From positions 542,695 through 606,694 of the forward strand of contig NW_002060947.1 in NCBI RefSeq assembly GCF_000150275.1: a stretch of 64,000 nt of DNA, given 5' to 3'. Origin of the DNA: Trichoplax adhaerens (lineage: Eukaryota; Placozoa; Uniplacotomia; Trichoplacea; Trichoplacidae). Under the pieces are notes generated by a model that saw nothing but the letters and a program-made list of their open reading frames with translations, had not been told where the DNA came from and ran no database searches. Below, in pieces: positions 50,601-61,800 of the stretch. Numbering within the stretch: position 1 is the stretch's first letter; every line of letters begins with the position of its first letter. A program made the position numbers and the translations under genes.

Positions 50601-50684
50601 TGCGGAGATTTTAAATTTCTGCTCCAAGCAGAAATTATAGCCACTTACTTGAATATATTCAGAGCGAGTTAGTTCAATCTCCAT
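41635..50684 (-). CDS. BBS7: Bardet-Biedl syndrome 7 protein (BBSome subunit)
   Basis: At least 23 exons on the minus strand. Exon 1 (50684-50649) encodes [12 protein letters not shown], and the last exon (41724-41635) encodes a C-terminus ending DFFTN. In order I read [200 protein letters not shown] and [13 protein letters not shown]. These match human BBS7 from end to end: a beta-propeller, a coiled coil, then the appendage-like and helical C-terminal domains. BBS7 is part of the BBSome, which carries membrane proteins to and from cilia. It is long for the window because one intron (about 43930-45795) holds repeats. Confidence 0.95.
44183..44283. repeat. Imperfect short tandem repeat
   Basis: The phrase TTTACTATTTACATNGATT, or variants such as TTTACTATCTACATGGATT, recurs about four times with a spacing near 26 bases. 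It lies inside a BBS7 intron. Confidence 0.6.
44635..45830. repeat. Diverged duplicated segments in a BBS7 intron
   Basis: A segment of about 190 bases starting near 44770 (TTACATTTTGCT, then ATTAGGAGTAGACACTAAAATC, ...ATTGCAGAGTAATGCACAAGC) returns at about 45617-45810 with scattered differences and an insertion. A second element (TTTGAGTTGTAGTGTACTAT ... GCTACTGTCAG) near 44650 returns near 44968. Confidence 0.75.
47375..47517. repeat. Duplicated splice-acceptor segment in BBS7
   Basis: The start of the exon encoding [12 protein letters not shown] (acceptor AATCTAG, exon edge at 47392), with its upstream intron, spans about 47375-47425. It is repeated at about 47465-47517, an offset of 90 bases. 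The upstream copy reads CCAATTTAGGAATTAGATTT on the minus strand, so it keeps an AG and could act as a decoy acceptor. Confidence 0.85.
49503..49840. repeat. Tandem repeat, two diverged copies, period about 169
   Basis: Both copies share ATATACGAATCATTATTT, then AAGTAGCC, ATTTCTGCTCT.ATTT and AAATCAGTTAAATA. Copy 1 runs about 49503-49671 and copy 2 about 49674-49840. They lie in the first BBS7 intron. Confidence 0.85.
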
Positions 50685-51815
50685 TATAATTGTACTACAC
50701 TTAGTTCCAGGATAAATTCAATATTACTTAATCCCAGTCTTCAACCTTCAATTTCTGGATTTATCTCTACAGAGAATAAAGCATTTAATCGGATATAGAC
50801 ATCAAGAAATTGATAAAGAGCACCTTTCCCAAACAGTAGATGCAATCACAATACTAGTTAGTCGTTTCATATATTTAATGCCGCTTCAATATCATTTATA
50901 GGAGGCGAATTAATCAACGTCGAGTAACTGACTAAAATCTACATTTATATCACTCGAGTTCTTACGTTAATTCAGTCAAATTTGTGATCCAATGGCTTTC
51001 AATGACAACTGAAACCAAGGCTAGGGATAAATTTAAGAGAAGATAATGGCTCTAATAAATGAAATTCGACAGCTAAATAGTGTATAGAATATATGGTGTC
51101 GTAGCCTGATTTAGCTCAGTAAAGAAACTGAGACAGAATAATTTTACAGCTTTAATAATCTTCGAAATAGGTGTAATTTCGAACGTATTTTGAAATTTGT
51201 GGTACTTGTTTAATCAGGACAGTACTGTATCACTTCTAGCTAACTACGTTAACAGTAATAGAAGCACTATATAAAACTTTGTACTTAAACTGATGGCTAA
51301 GACTATATCAATAGAACCAGCAATAAAGCAGTCTGTATAAGTTGCTTAAAATAATGCACATTAGGAGCAATAGTCATGAAAAACGTTAGCTAGTCTCTAT
51401 ACAGTGTCTCAATCCTCTCCAATAGCATATCATTTACTATATCAAATGATTACCGTAAACAATAAGTTGATTTATTAGCTACCGTAGTAGTGCACTTAGA
51501 GGAGTAAATAACGCTATTAATTCCATATCCAGTTAGCCTTCTATTCTAGTTCATAACTTTGTCCTATGCAGTCCATTACAATATATACCCTATATTATGC
51601 AGTATACTTTACTATAGTGCCAAGTGTTTGAAGACTCTTCAAAGCATCAAGACTACTGCACGATTTCAAAAGAGGAAGAAAAGTAGTTGCTAGGTAACGA
51701 CCAATCACGTGGCCTTTAATCTCTCCAGCAAAATGAAATACATATGTATATGTATTAAATCATTCCGATTTCTTACCTTTCCTCATGACAGAATTGCAAA
51801 TTGCGATGTTATAAT

Positions 51816-51863
51816 GTTAGGGTTAGGGTTAGGGTTAGGGTTAGGGTTAGGGTTAGGGTTAGG
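51816..51863 (+). repeat. Interstitial telomeric repeat, 8 perfect units
   Basis: Eight exact units of GTTAGG (TTAGGG in another register), 48 bases, flanked by unique sequence (ATAAT before, CTTGCAG after). This is the animal telomere repeat. In frame it encodes alternating Gly-Leu, which is not a gene. Confidence 0.98.
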
Positions 51864-53229
51864 CTTGCAGATCTACAGCTATATTTGGTAAACTATGTCT
51901 GTACTAGATGCTCTCACCAAAATTTATCGGTAATTTTTGATACGATCATCCTCGATCAGGAAGGCAAGATGCTATAAAATTAATAAGTATCTGTAAAGCT
52001 AGGTAAAAGTGATGTAAAATCTAAAACTAGAACACTGAATCTGAGACACGGTAGATTCAAGTCTGTAGCAGTACATTAATCCCTGAGGTGAAGTAGGTGT
52101 TATATATCTGTAATAAATGTCGTAAACTTGAAAAGAAAGTAAAATTATCAATGGTAGTAATGAAATATTTGCGTAAAACTATAACCTTTAAGTAGCAATG
52201 AATTAAGCTATACCGTATTTACGGAATGGCCACCCATGCAGGGAATAGACTGTATCATGACTACTATTTACGACTAGTAAATTTTATATTACTTAAACGG
52301 AGACTATTGTAAGCTCATAAGATCGAAGTTGATATAAATCTAATAGTTTAATTCGTGCAAATAAATAAAACTGCTTATACGTGCACAGCATGCTAGTTAC
52401 TCAAGTAGAATTAGATTATAATTACATAAATCGGAAAGACGTATTTTGATACAAATTGCTATAGTATGCTAGATTATACCTTTGTAATACAAGTTCAATT
52501 TTGGTATTCCTAAGTAAATAATATAGTAATATATTGCCTTACTACTTAAACAGCAAAATTCGATTTATAAAGTTACCACTAATGCAACTTTATTATCATT
52601 ACAGAAAAGCAAGTTTTATCATTTATGATAATTAAAATTTCGTTGCATATTGATGTGCTATCATGTTAGAGAAACCCTTGTATATTTATCTCTTAGGTTA
52701 CTAGTATAGATTTATTTGTTCGAAATGAGCCAGAAATTATAAAAATCGCAATAATACTCCATATTCATTTTAAACAGTATTGCAAATATGTGAAATGCGA
52801 TATTATTCTTATGCGTTTTTAAAATAATGTGAACATTTTAACGATCGATTTACGTCTCAATACATGTGAACATGGTGATTCTTACGTGTTAGTGAAACCT
52901 GTAACACTGTAACACATTTACTTCAGCTAGAATTATGTTCCTTGTTCATTTAAAGCTTAGCTTGAGCACTTTTGCTATCGATTAATATTTTAATACGCAA
53001 CAACCGAGTGGTTCAATAGATCTAATAGAATAACAGTACAGTTAGACTTCTTAGTATTGATTAGATAAACCCAATTGATTCCTCAGTTTAATTCCTGTAC
53101 TTGTGGGTATAATTGTACGTGTAGCTGGTGTTATAAAATCTGATAAGTAAAAGCATAAATAAGTTTACTTCAAAATTATTTACGAATCGAAACATTATTT
53201 TTTAAAGGGTATAAACGACCTAGACTTCA

Positions 53230-53345
53230 ACTTACCGTAATCAACATTAACGATGCCGATAAATGCATCATCTATTGCGATAACTGATGTGCAGGGATTC
53301 CCGATTATTTATATCTCAGTGTCTTAATATCAACATCTCCGTAAA
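53230..53345 (-). pseudogene. Possible decayed copy of a BBS7 propeller exon
   Basis: On the minus strand this reads GATATTAAGACACTGAGATA, a stop, then GNPCTSVIAIDDAFIGIVNV and DYG followed by GTAAGT. It resembles the BBS7 exon [18 protein letters not shown] ... [10 protein letters not shown] in spacing and in a shared (S)G-P-C/T-C-T core. The match is short and contains a stop. It may instead be an exon of another beta-propeller gene, or chance. Confidence 0.25.
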
Positions 53346-53460
53346 TTTACTACAACGCGTACTGCAATAATCTTTTAAAAATAGACACTTATACAATTTT
53401 GCAATCTCATATACAATTCATCTATTTTCGTATAATCTAGCAATCTTACTCTATCTTTCC

Positions 53461-54150
53461 TAAGCTATGCAGATGTTGGTATGTTGCCATCAAACTATGC
53501 CAAGATACTTGCATCCTGCTAGATGAGTCGAAAATATTCATCGAATTAGCACCGATGCCAAGGAAACACATTTACGTATCAGATAACTATATACGCCTAT
53601 AACATATTGTTACGTAGTAGAGCGGTTTAATGAGTAACATTAATAGTCAACATTTCATTCCATGCTGTTGCACACAAATCAGTTAATCCTGTACGTGGTA
53701 TCATATGATGGGAATGTAGAAGTTTTACCCTATCGCTTCAAAGCTATACATAACGTAGGTATGCTACGATCAAATGATGTAAAGATTCTTGTATCTTAGT
53801 AGATAAATTTAAAATATTTCGGAAGCAAATTTACGTATCAAGCGGCTAGATATGCCAGTAACATAACATATTGTTGTTTAGTAGAGCAGCTTAATTATTA
53901 ATATTACTCAGCATTTCACTGTAGGCTCCGGCATACGAATCAGCTAGTTATGCACTTGATATTATACAATGAGAACATGAAAGCCTTACTCAATCGTTCT
54001 TGAGCTATATTCATGCTAGTATTCATGCTAGATGAGTCGAAAACATAGAGGATATGCGTTTACGTATTAGGCAGCTAGATACGCTAGTAGCATGTTGTTG
54101 CATAGTAGAGTAGTTCAATAAGCAATATTAATAGTCTATCTGTTCTCTAG
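53461..54150. repeat. Divergent tandem repeat, about 2.5 copies of roughly 270 bases
   Basis: Copies begin near 53461, 53743 and 54004, each with GCTAT followed by GTATG..., then TAGATGAGTCGAAAA or a variant, TTTACGTATCAG..CTA.ATACGCC, CATATTGTTG..TAGTAGAG and TTAATAGTC. Identity is moderate, so the array is old. Flanks are unique AT-rich DNA. Confidence 0.85.
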
Positions 54151-54414
54151 TAGAATTTATTGATCCGATTATGCGCAATTAATTTATCTAGCCTAAAGTT
54201 ATTGGCAGGATCATCCGTTGCACCACCCTAGATGAATAAATTAGTTTGTCTAGGTTGTATTGTTGTATAGAATCAATTCATTATTACCAATTAATTATCA
54301 TATTGATGTTATTCCAGTAAGATAGGGGTGTTGATTAATGGAATCAAATAGCCAAAATCAGTATTTGTTTATGCTGTATAAGAATTAAAGACTTACTGTA
54401 TACGCGTAAAGTTG

Positions 54415-55140
54415 AACTCATTGGGACTGAAACGTATATTTTAGTGCCAACTGTTTCAGAGTTGGCTGTTGACGATCCTTCTAAGATAAAGTACTTATTC
54501 GGCTGATTCGGTTAGCCCTGTCAATTACATCTACTCTAAACTACTTATAGCTAACTTATCCAGCATAATTGTAAACGGACCATTCTGCTGAAGCAAGCCT
54601 ATTCGCCTTTGAAATAGGTAGGTGATGTAATTTTAAAAGAATAGTTGAAGAAATCGTTGTCAATGATTAACATAAGGAGAACAAATGTATTCAATTTTCG
54701 TGTGAGTCGAATACGCCAATTATCTCTACATCCATTTCGATTCAATTTTATAACATATGTAGTTTGCAAATTCCGCTAATAATATATATTTAAGCTTAAT
54801 AGACATAATATTTTAACTGATGAGGTCACCGCAACTGTTGATCGTAATATTAACGATCAAGAACATGCAATACTGGAAGGGTGGAGAATAGACAGACCAA
54901 CACAAATCTACTAAACTAGTTGTAACAAAACCAGCTCTGCTACCTCCACTCAACGTTGAAATCGTACGAAGAATTTATCGTAACAGTTAATATTGTTGAT
55001 TCTCTATTGAAACGTTACATTACGCCAAAGTATAACAAGCTCTAGTGGATAGGTAAAATTTCTTACAACAACAGCAGCAGCAGATATTGGAAATACTGGA
55101 CTAAGAACGAGATTGGCAGAAATTGCGTACCGATAGCTTT
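54415..55140 (+). pseudogene. Scattered coding-like fragments
   Basis: Separate plus-strand stretches read as protein: LIGTETYILVPTVSELAVDD near 54420-54500, VTATVDRNINDQEHAILEGW near 54830-54890, and TTTAAADIGNTGLRTRLAEI near 55060-55130. Stops separate them, and I see no consistent splice borders. They may be exons of an unrecognised gene or remnants of a mobile element. Confidence 0.2.
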
Positions 55141-57351
55141 TCAAATTCGATAACAAACTTGTTTATGACATCAAGATTCTGAACAAGATTCTTAGATGTA
55201 CATTTGCTTGAGCTGACAGAACTTAGTATGTGAATAAAATCATATGATTAATATTACCTTTCTTGAAGCCGTAATCAACATACCTTAATCAAAAAGCATC
55301 ACTTATATCTACCTATTATTGTTAACTATCTTAGATTTGGTATTTATTTTGAGCTATACACATATCTAATGTACTTTTGTATAACATGTTGACAATAATA
55401 ACTTATCTTACAGCTTCACTATATCAAGACATCAGATGCAAACCTATACATACACTATAAAATCAATACTTCATCTATATCAAAAGTAGTATTTTTACTA
55501 TTCTACCTGTTGAAACTAATAACTTTGCCTTAACCAATAAGGCTGTTACCGTATTAGTACTATCGATTTATTTTACTATCTGTTTATAGTACACTAAATC
55601 GTTGAAATATTCCTGTCTAAAGATTTTTTATTACATCTTAGTCCTATTGAATAGTTGAACATTTCTTTGCCCAGATAACGATAGATAAGATAACCACTTT
55701 AACTTGCATATTTAACAATAATTCGATGTGCAGTAACCTTTTATGTGGTACAACAGGTACGAATATTAGGAGAAGAAGAATGATAGCTGTAGAATTTTAT
55801 TATAGGCTTTCATTTGCTCAAGCCCTATAACAACCGCATTTTATTATAGTCGATCATGGCGAGTAACTTAAATCAAGCAATTTATTCTAACCAATGTAGC
55901 TTCATGTGATATCGTCTTGCTTAGATTCGATGAAAGTGAACGATTACCAAGATTGAGAGAAAATTGAAGTGACACTAATAGGACAATAATATGTCGGCGA
56001 CCATTCTATTCATTAAAGCAACTAGTACTCCAAAGGAATAATATAATCGAATGATCTTTAATAATAGCTATTCTTTATCTATGTACATCACATAAAGATC
56101 CTTACGATATTTAGGGACTGTCATTGAATAGAAATGGTTTATAAATCTGTCTGAAATTGGAATATATGTATATCACTGACAAGTATTTATGAAACAACAT
56201 GCAATCTTCGCGAGAGTTTTATGATGTAATCATCAACTAATAACAATTTGATTGAAGCTTGAACAAATATCAAATCGGTTAGTTAAGTAACCAACCACCG
56301 TTATCGTCTAAATAGGAGGTTAAACCAATTATATATGAATTGATAGCATATAATTCTATTCAAATACAAATCCGTAATATTAGTGTTAGTTAGATGCTTT
56401 ACAATTTTTCAAATTTAACCCTGATCCACTCATAGACTGAAATTGAGATTAAAGGCAATACAATAACAAAGCTATTTTACCGAAATTATCAAATTATCGA
56501 TATGAAATTTATTTAAGCTGTATATAGCTTCGCAAAAATGCATAAAGTGCAAGTGATTTTATCTCATTCTATCTATAACCTAAATGATAGGTTTTACTGG
56601 AATAAAATGTCATTAAATAAAAACTGTATATGTTTAACAAATGATATATTGTAATGCCCCTTAAGTAAGCGCGAAGTAATCTAGTCTTCAATAAAATGCA
56701 TTTGTCTGCGATAAACACTTTAGATAGTTATATTCATAGTATTTGCACATAAATTGGATTGATTATCTAGAATAAAATGGAACAGCTACACCATTTATGC
56801 CTTCTATTAGCCTTGTACTCAGAATGAAGATACAAAGCTACAGAAATTTAATCACTAGAGACAATCCTTTTCTACGATTGTACCTATACTATCGGCCATT
56901 TGAACTGATATCACTATGGTACACTGTCTTGAAATAAAACCATCAGAGACATGGTATTACCTTCCTGAATTGTGTTTTGGCCAATTTGCTCCAATATATA
57001 GTACAGTATATTGCGTACATAGATAACTCTAACTCTTACTAACGCGTAAAATTCAATGATAGCCACACCTTTACTTTGCTGTCCCTAAGCAACAAAACTA
57101 CTATCAGCGAATGGCTAGCATGTAGCGCTAATGCCATCTAGCCAATTGAATTAGATGTTAATCTGATTGGTTACATGTACAAACTTACAATACATAGCAA
57201 ATTAAATAGCATAATTTAATTGTGTCGGTGTTATTCTTATTGCTTATTTCCACACGTTCAACTGATTATGCTTGACGAGCAATTTGTCAGACCAGTTAAC
57301 ATTTGCTAATTATTTAGACTAGTAATACGACTAAATTAAACATTTACAGTC

Positions 57352-58881
57352 ATGCAGACTATAAGAAGCATGCAATATATGGCAAGAAATGCCTTAATAA
57401 GGACAAAACCCGGATTAAATTCCAATCAATATTCTTCTTTTAATAGGAAAGTGAGATTATTTCAATACTGTGCACAGCGACAACCCTTCGTACTCAGTAT
57501 GGCCGACAGATCACTTAGTTCATCAAGTCTTACGCGAGATCGTCCGCCACTTTTGTCTAAATTTCAATTACAAGAAATTTTAAAGGAAATGGTTGGCAAA
57601 GATGTCCACGTTAAGGAATTTAGAGAACTTCCTAGTTATCAAGATAGAAATTACTACTTTCGCTTGGATTTAGATAAAACAGGGAGCCATATTGAAAGTC
57701 CAATTTTGCCATCTTCTGATTATCAAGATGAAATTAAGACAATCAATCCACAATATGTACTTAAGATCTTGAGATCCGGAGAAAGCAAGAAATTAGCTTT
57801 GGGTAGGCTCGATGCTTTACTGTACCTTGGTAAAACTGGCTTTGAATGTTCAAGAGTAATACCATTGCGTAATCAAGAATTCTATAAGATGGTGGCACCC
57901 CCTAAACAAGACGGAAACAACCAAGAAATCCAACACGAAACGACAGAATATATCGCCTATATCCTTTCTTATATCGATGGCAGCATGATTTCAACTATAA
58001 AGCCCACTTACGATTTATTCTATCGAGTTGGAAAATTAGTTGGAAAAATAGATTCAAACTGGCAGGTTAGATAACGCGTAATGTCGTGATAGTGTAGCAT
58101 CTCTATCAAGTTATTGCCCATTCTTTGTTTTATAACTGAAACAGATTACTTTTATCTTTATTTATGTATGGTTATACGAGCCATGCAAGTCTAAAAACGG
58201 ATTATTGCTCATTATAAGCTTAAAGCTATCAATCTAACAAATATCAATAAATTCATTTTGTAGGGTTATCACGCTGAAGTGTTGAAAGGCAACAACAGCA
58301 TCTGGTCATTACGAAATTTTCATGAATTACGGTCATGCATTAAATACTGCAAAGAAGAAGACTGGAGTTTCTTGGAAACAACATTCCATACTATATCCAA
58401 ATACTTTAAGGAAAATGTAAAGAATTTACGTCAGTCCACAATCCATAGCGATATAAATCAATCCAATATTCTCGTTCAGCATAACCAGGAAAAAAATGAT
58501 TATGATATTACCGCTATTATTGATTATGGTGATATTGATTATGATTGCTTAATCTTCGAACTAGGAATTACTATTGCCTATTTATTACTAGTTACGGAAG
58601 GGAATCCAGTCAAACCAGCAGCCTACTTAATTGCAGGCTATCATTCAGTCTTACCAATAAATGAAACAGAATATAAAGGGCTGCACACTATCATTGCGGC
58701 TAGGTATTTTCAATCGATCGTTCTAGCTAATCGTCAACGAGCTCAAGATCCTGATAATGACTACATCATGAGTAAATATAACAGAAAATGGGAATTACTC
58801 CGCTTTTTTACATCAACTTCACAGGAAGAGATTTATAAAATATGGGATCAAATTTCTTGGAATTACAACCAAAAGCCCTAA
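57352..58881 (+). CDS. HYKK: Hydroxylysine kinase (APH-family)
   Basis: Two exons, 57352-58065 and 58264-58881, give 443 residues. From about residue 70 it matches animal HYKK: FREL PSYQDRNYYFRLD as the nucleotide-binding start, YVLKI for the lysine strand, YILSYIDGSMIS for the hinge, HSDINQSNILV as the catalytic Brenner-type loop (His299, Asp301), IIDYGDIDYD as the metal-binding Asp325 region, and AGYHSVLPI near the end. The enzyme phosphorylates 5-hydroxylysine with GTP during lysine and collagen breakdown. The human protein has 373 residues. The extra N-terminus (residues 1-60) is rich in Arg, Ser and Gln and almost free of acidic residues, like a mitochondrial leader. Internal Met50 is an alternative start that would give a normal length. 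A TTTACAG just before the first ATG suggests an upstream untranslated exon. Confidence 0.93.
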
Positions 58882-61800
58882 CACTTTACTAATTCTAAAT
58901 GTAGAAATCATTTGCAGCTATTTTCATTTCGAATTAGTAGAGTAATAACAAATCGACCATATACTATATATAATTTCTTGATTTTGCTCTATGAAATTGA
59001 TCGATTTATTACTCCTTTACTGGAGATATGACAAAATTGAGTTTAATACGGGTACCCGAAATTGTACTCTGATTTTATATAATTATCAACTTATTTTATT
59101 TTTGATCTAATCCAGTGGAACTGCGGCAATTAGTACATTAAGTATACCAAATAGTAATCGATTAGTCCCTTCAAGTACTCAAAAAAAGATGATCCTTCCT
59201 GAAATGTAATAAAAACTACCGACAAATAGTTACAAAGTAAAAATTCTTCATCTTGTAATAAGATGATAGAGCTGAATTATATATTAAATCGATGTAATCA
59301 TTTAAGGCTTTCGAAAGCGATTAAGAATATTAATAGTTGCAATTTCCTACTTGCAATTACGTTGTACATTGGCGTAAATTTCCTATTTATCACAGCTATA
59401 GTGAGATAATACGGTATTGGAAGGTTTAAAACTTTATGCTATTCACTTTTTATATTTACTAGCATTGCAGTCTAATACAGAGTAATGTCAAAATAAAGCT
59501 TACTGAATACAGAAATATCTATGACAATAACTAATGCCGTGATCTTTGTTCTCTAAATGGTACACAGATAGTTGGCCCCATGATCATACTTTAAGTTTTA
59601 CTTATTAAGAATAGTACGTCAGTACTAAATTTAATGTCATCGCACTGGAAAATTTGCTATTAATAAAATTAGTGCCAGCATAGACTAATATGGAGTAAAA
59701 ATCTGCATAAATGAAGACCAATAAAGTAATGAACATTTCTTTAAATAGAATGTAGTGAAATAGTCTAAATGCGCTCTTGCAATTAGAAAATTAATATGAG
59801 TGATGATGGAATTTGTATAGATTGATATTGAGTAAAATTCTGCATGAATGAAAACCATCATAGTAATGAATACTTCTGCAAATAGAACGTAGAGGAATAG
59901 TTTAAAAATCCGTTTTGTAATCACTGTAGAACATCTACATAAAAGTGGTAATGGATATCATATAGACTGATATTGAATACAAATTTGTATGAATTAATAC
60001 TAACATAGCCATAATTATTTCTCTAAATATTACGAAGTAGAATAGTCTACTGTAACGTAGTTCTATGTACACTAAGTTACCATACGTTAGTTCAATTCTG
60101 TAGTTTAGTACAGTCAATAAATTCGTCCGGAGTATAAGAAAATAGCTTTATTTCAAACAAATATTTGACTATAGTCTAACTGCAATCGTCCAATTAGGGA
60201 ACTAGAAATATGAAGACTAAAAACCTATCTAAACGCTTATTCCCCATCTATCCTATCAAAAGATTCCTTTCAGCTCCTTGTTTGTAAGTAAGTCTGTGTC
60301 TACTAGCTTTACTATAGCATTAAAAATTGTATCTTTTTCCAGTCGTACGTGTGAGATCTACTAATTGAGCTTAGTAGCAATATTCAAATAGTAGTCACTC
60401 CTTGAGTTTATCGCTAATTTTAATCGTGTTATTTAGACCTATGTAGCACACAATCCGGGAACAACCCGTGATCATCAGGATTTCCTCTATCGTATTATAA
60501 ATATTTACGGACACTTTTCTACATCTACGTATCTTTTTTGCAATTAGAACATCAGCATGAAAGCGATGAAATGGATATCATCATTAGAAATATAGTACTA
60601 GGCAGTTAGCACAAGTAGTATGGTAATAACTCATTAGTTCATCAACAAATGTATTGAGCGAGGTAAAAAATTAGGTGTGATATGAATAACATTGAATAAA
60701 ATGCTGCTAATAAAAATAATCTTACTATGTAGATAATTCCTTCTTCCGTCTTTAACTTCTTCTAATGCGCTGCTTCTGATACTTCGCAGACCTTTTTGAT
60801 GAGTACGGTATATAAAAGGGTTGTTTCATATGTAGGCAGTATGAAGCAATAAATTTATTAACGAAAGGGTTAATACTATGCAAATTAAATTCATTACTTA
60901 TCCTTTTATTTTATTAGTACTCTAAAATTTCTTATCCTACATGAAATTTACCTAAGTTTACTCCTTATATTTTATTTTGTATTCGCAAGCAGCCAAACAA
61001 ATTAATTTAATAGGCATATTATCCTTATTTTAATGTAAATACAGGTCTTGTCTTTGCATTGACCTTATGTAAATAGATTGAAATCAATCATGTACTTTAG
61101 CGTAGCTGATAAAACTTTGCCTGAAAAATATGCAAAGATATTGCAACTTTACAAACTTATTCAGAATGCTGCGTTGGATATTGATCGATATGGCAAAAAT
61201 TAGATCCTGAAGTATAGTATTCATGCTATCCTTAGACAATTTTCATAAGCTGAATAGGATCACTGTACTACTAGACATTCGGATAGACAATATTAGGTAT
61301 TATTTGCAGTCCTTTCACAACAGACGAGATGTTTTATTTTATTGAGGGGTTCCGAAAGACTGTAAATAGCATGTACGGTTAAGATAGCTGCCAGGCAGAT
61401 AACTATTTCATAGCCATTGCAGCACCAAATTAGCTTCAAAATAAAATTTTAATTTAGAACTGATCCTGCGACTTAACGGGTAAGATCTGATTGAGCTACC
61501 ACTAAATCATTCTGTAATTGATTGCATCCAAAAGATGAATTTTACAGTAATAATTTAGATTATCTTTGGTAGTTGTTGAATGAACTTATGCAATAAAGTG
61601 AAGTTTATAAGAAACTGTAGCTCTTATTTTATTATTTTGACGATACTTTATCACATACTTTATAGTCCTATATTATAACAAATCCAATCGGATTACGAAA
61701 AGTAATTTGATAGAATTAAAATAAGTCGTCATTGTTTTGGCTTTTGCCCAGAAATATGAGTTTGCATATTACCATGGCTATTTTCTATAGCTACGTGCAT

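Larger units (their letters stand above)
50685..57351. other. Long intergenic region between BBS7 and HYKK
   Basis: Contains the TTAGGG block at 51816-51863, a divergent tandem repeat (53461-54150), a possible BBS7-like exon relic (53230-53345, minus) and coding-like remnants on the plus strand (54415-55140). No complete gene could be built. Confidence 0.5.

Noticed and set aside
51100-51140. TTTAGCTCAGTAAAGAAACTGAG resembling a tRNA D-arm
   Set aside because: No other tRNA arms nearby.
51709-51891. 60-codon ORF with a Gly-Leu repeat
   Set aside because: The repeat is the telomere block read in frame.
61440-61520. tRNA-like pattern on the minus strand (GTGGTAGCTCAATCAGATC...)
   Set aside because: It resembles a D-arm, but no T-arm with GTTCRA, acceptor stem or anticodon arm could be paired.
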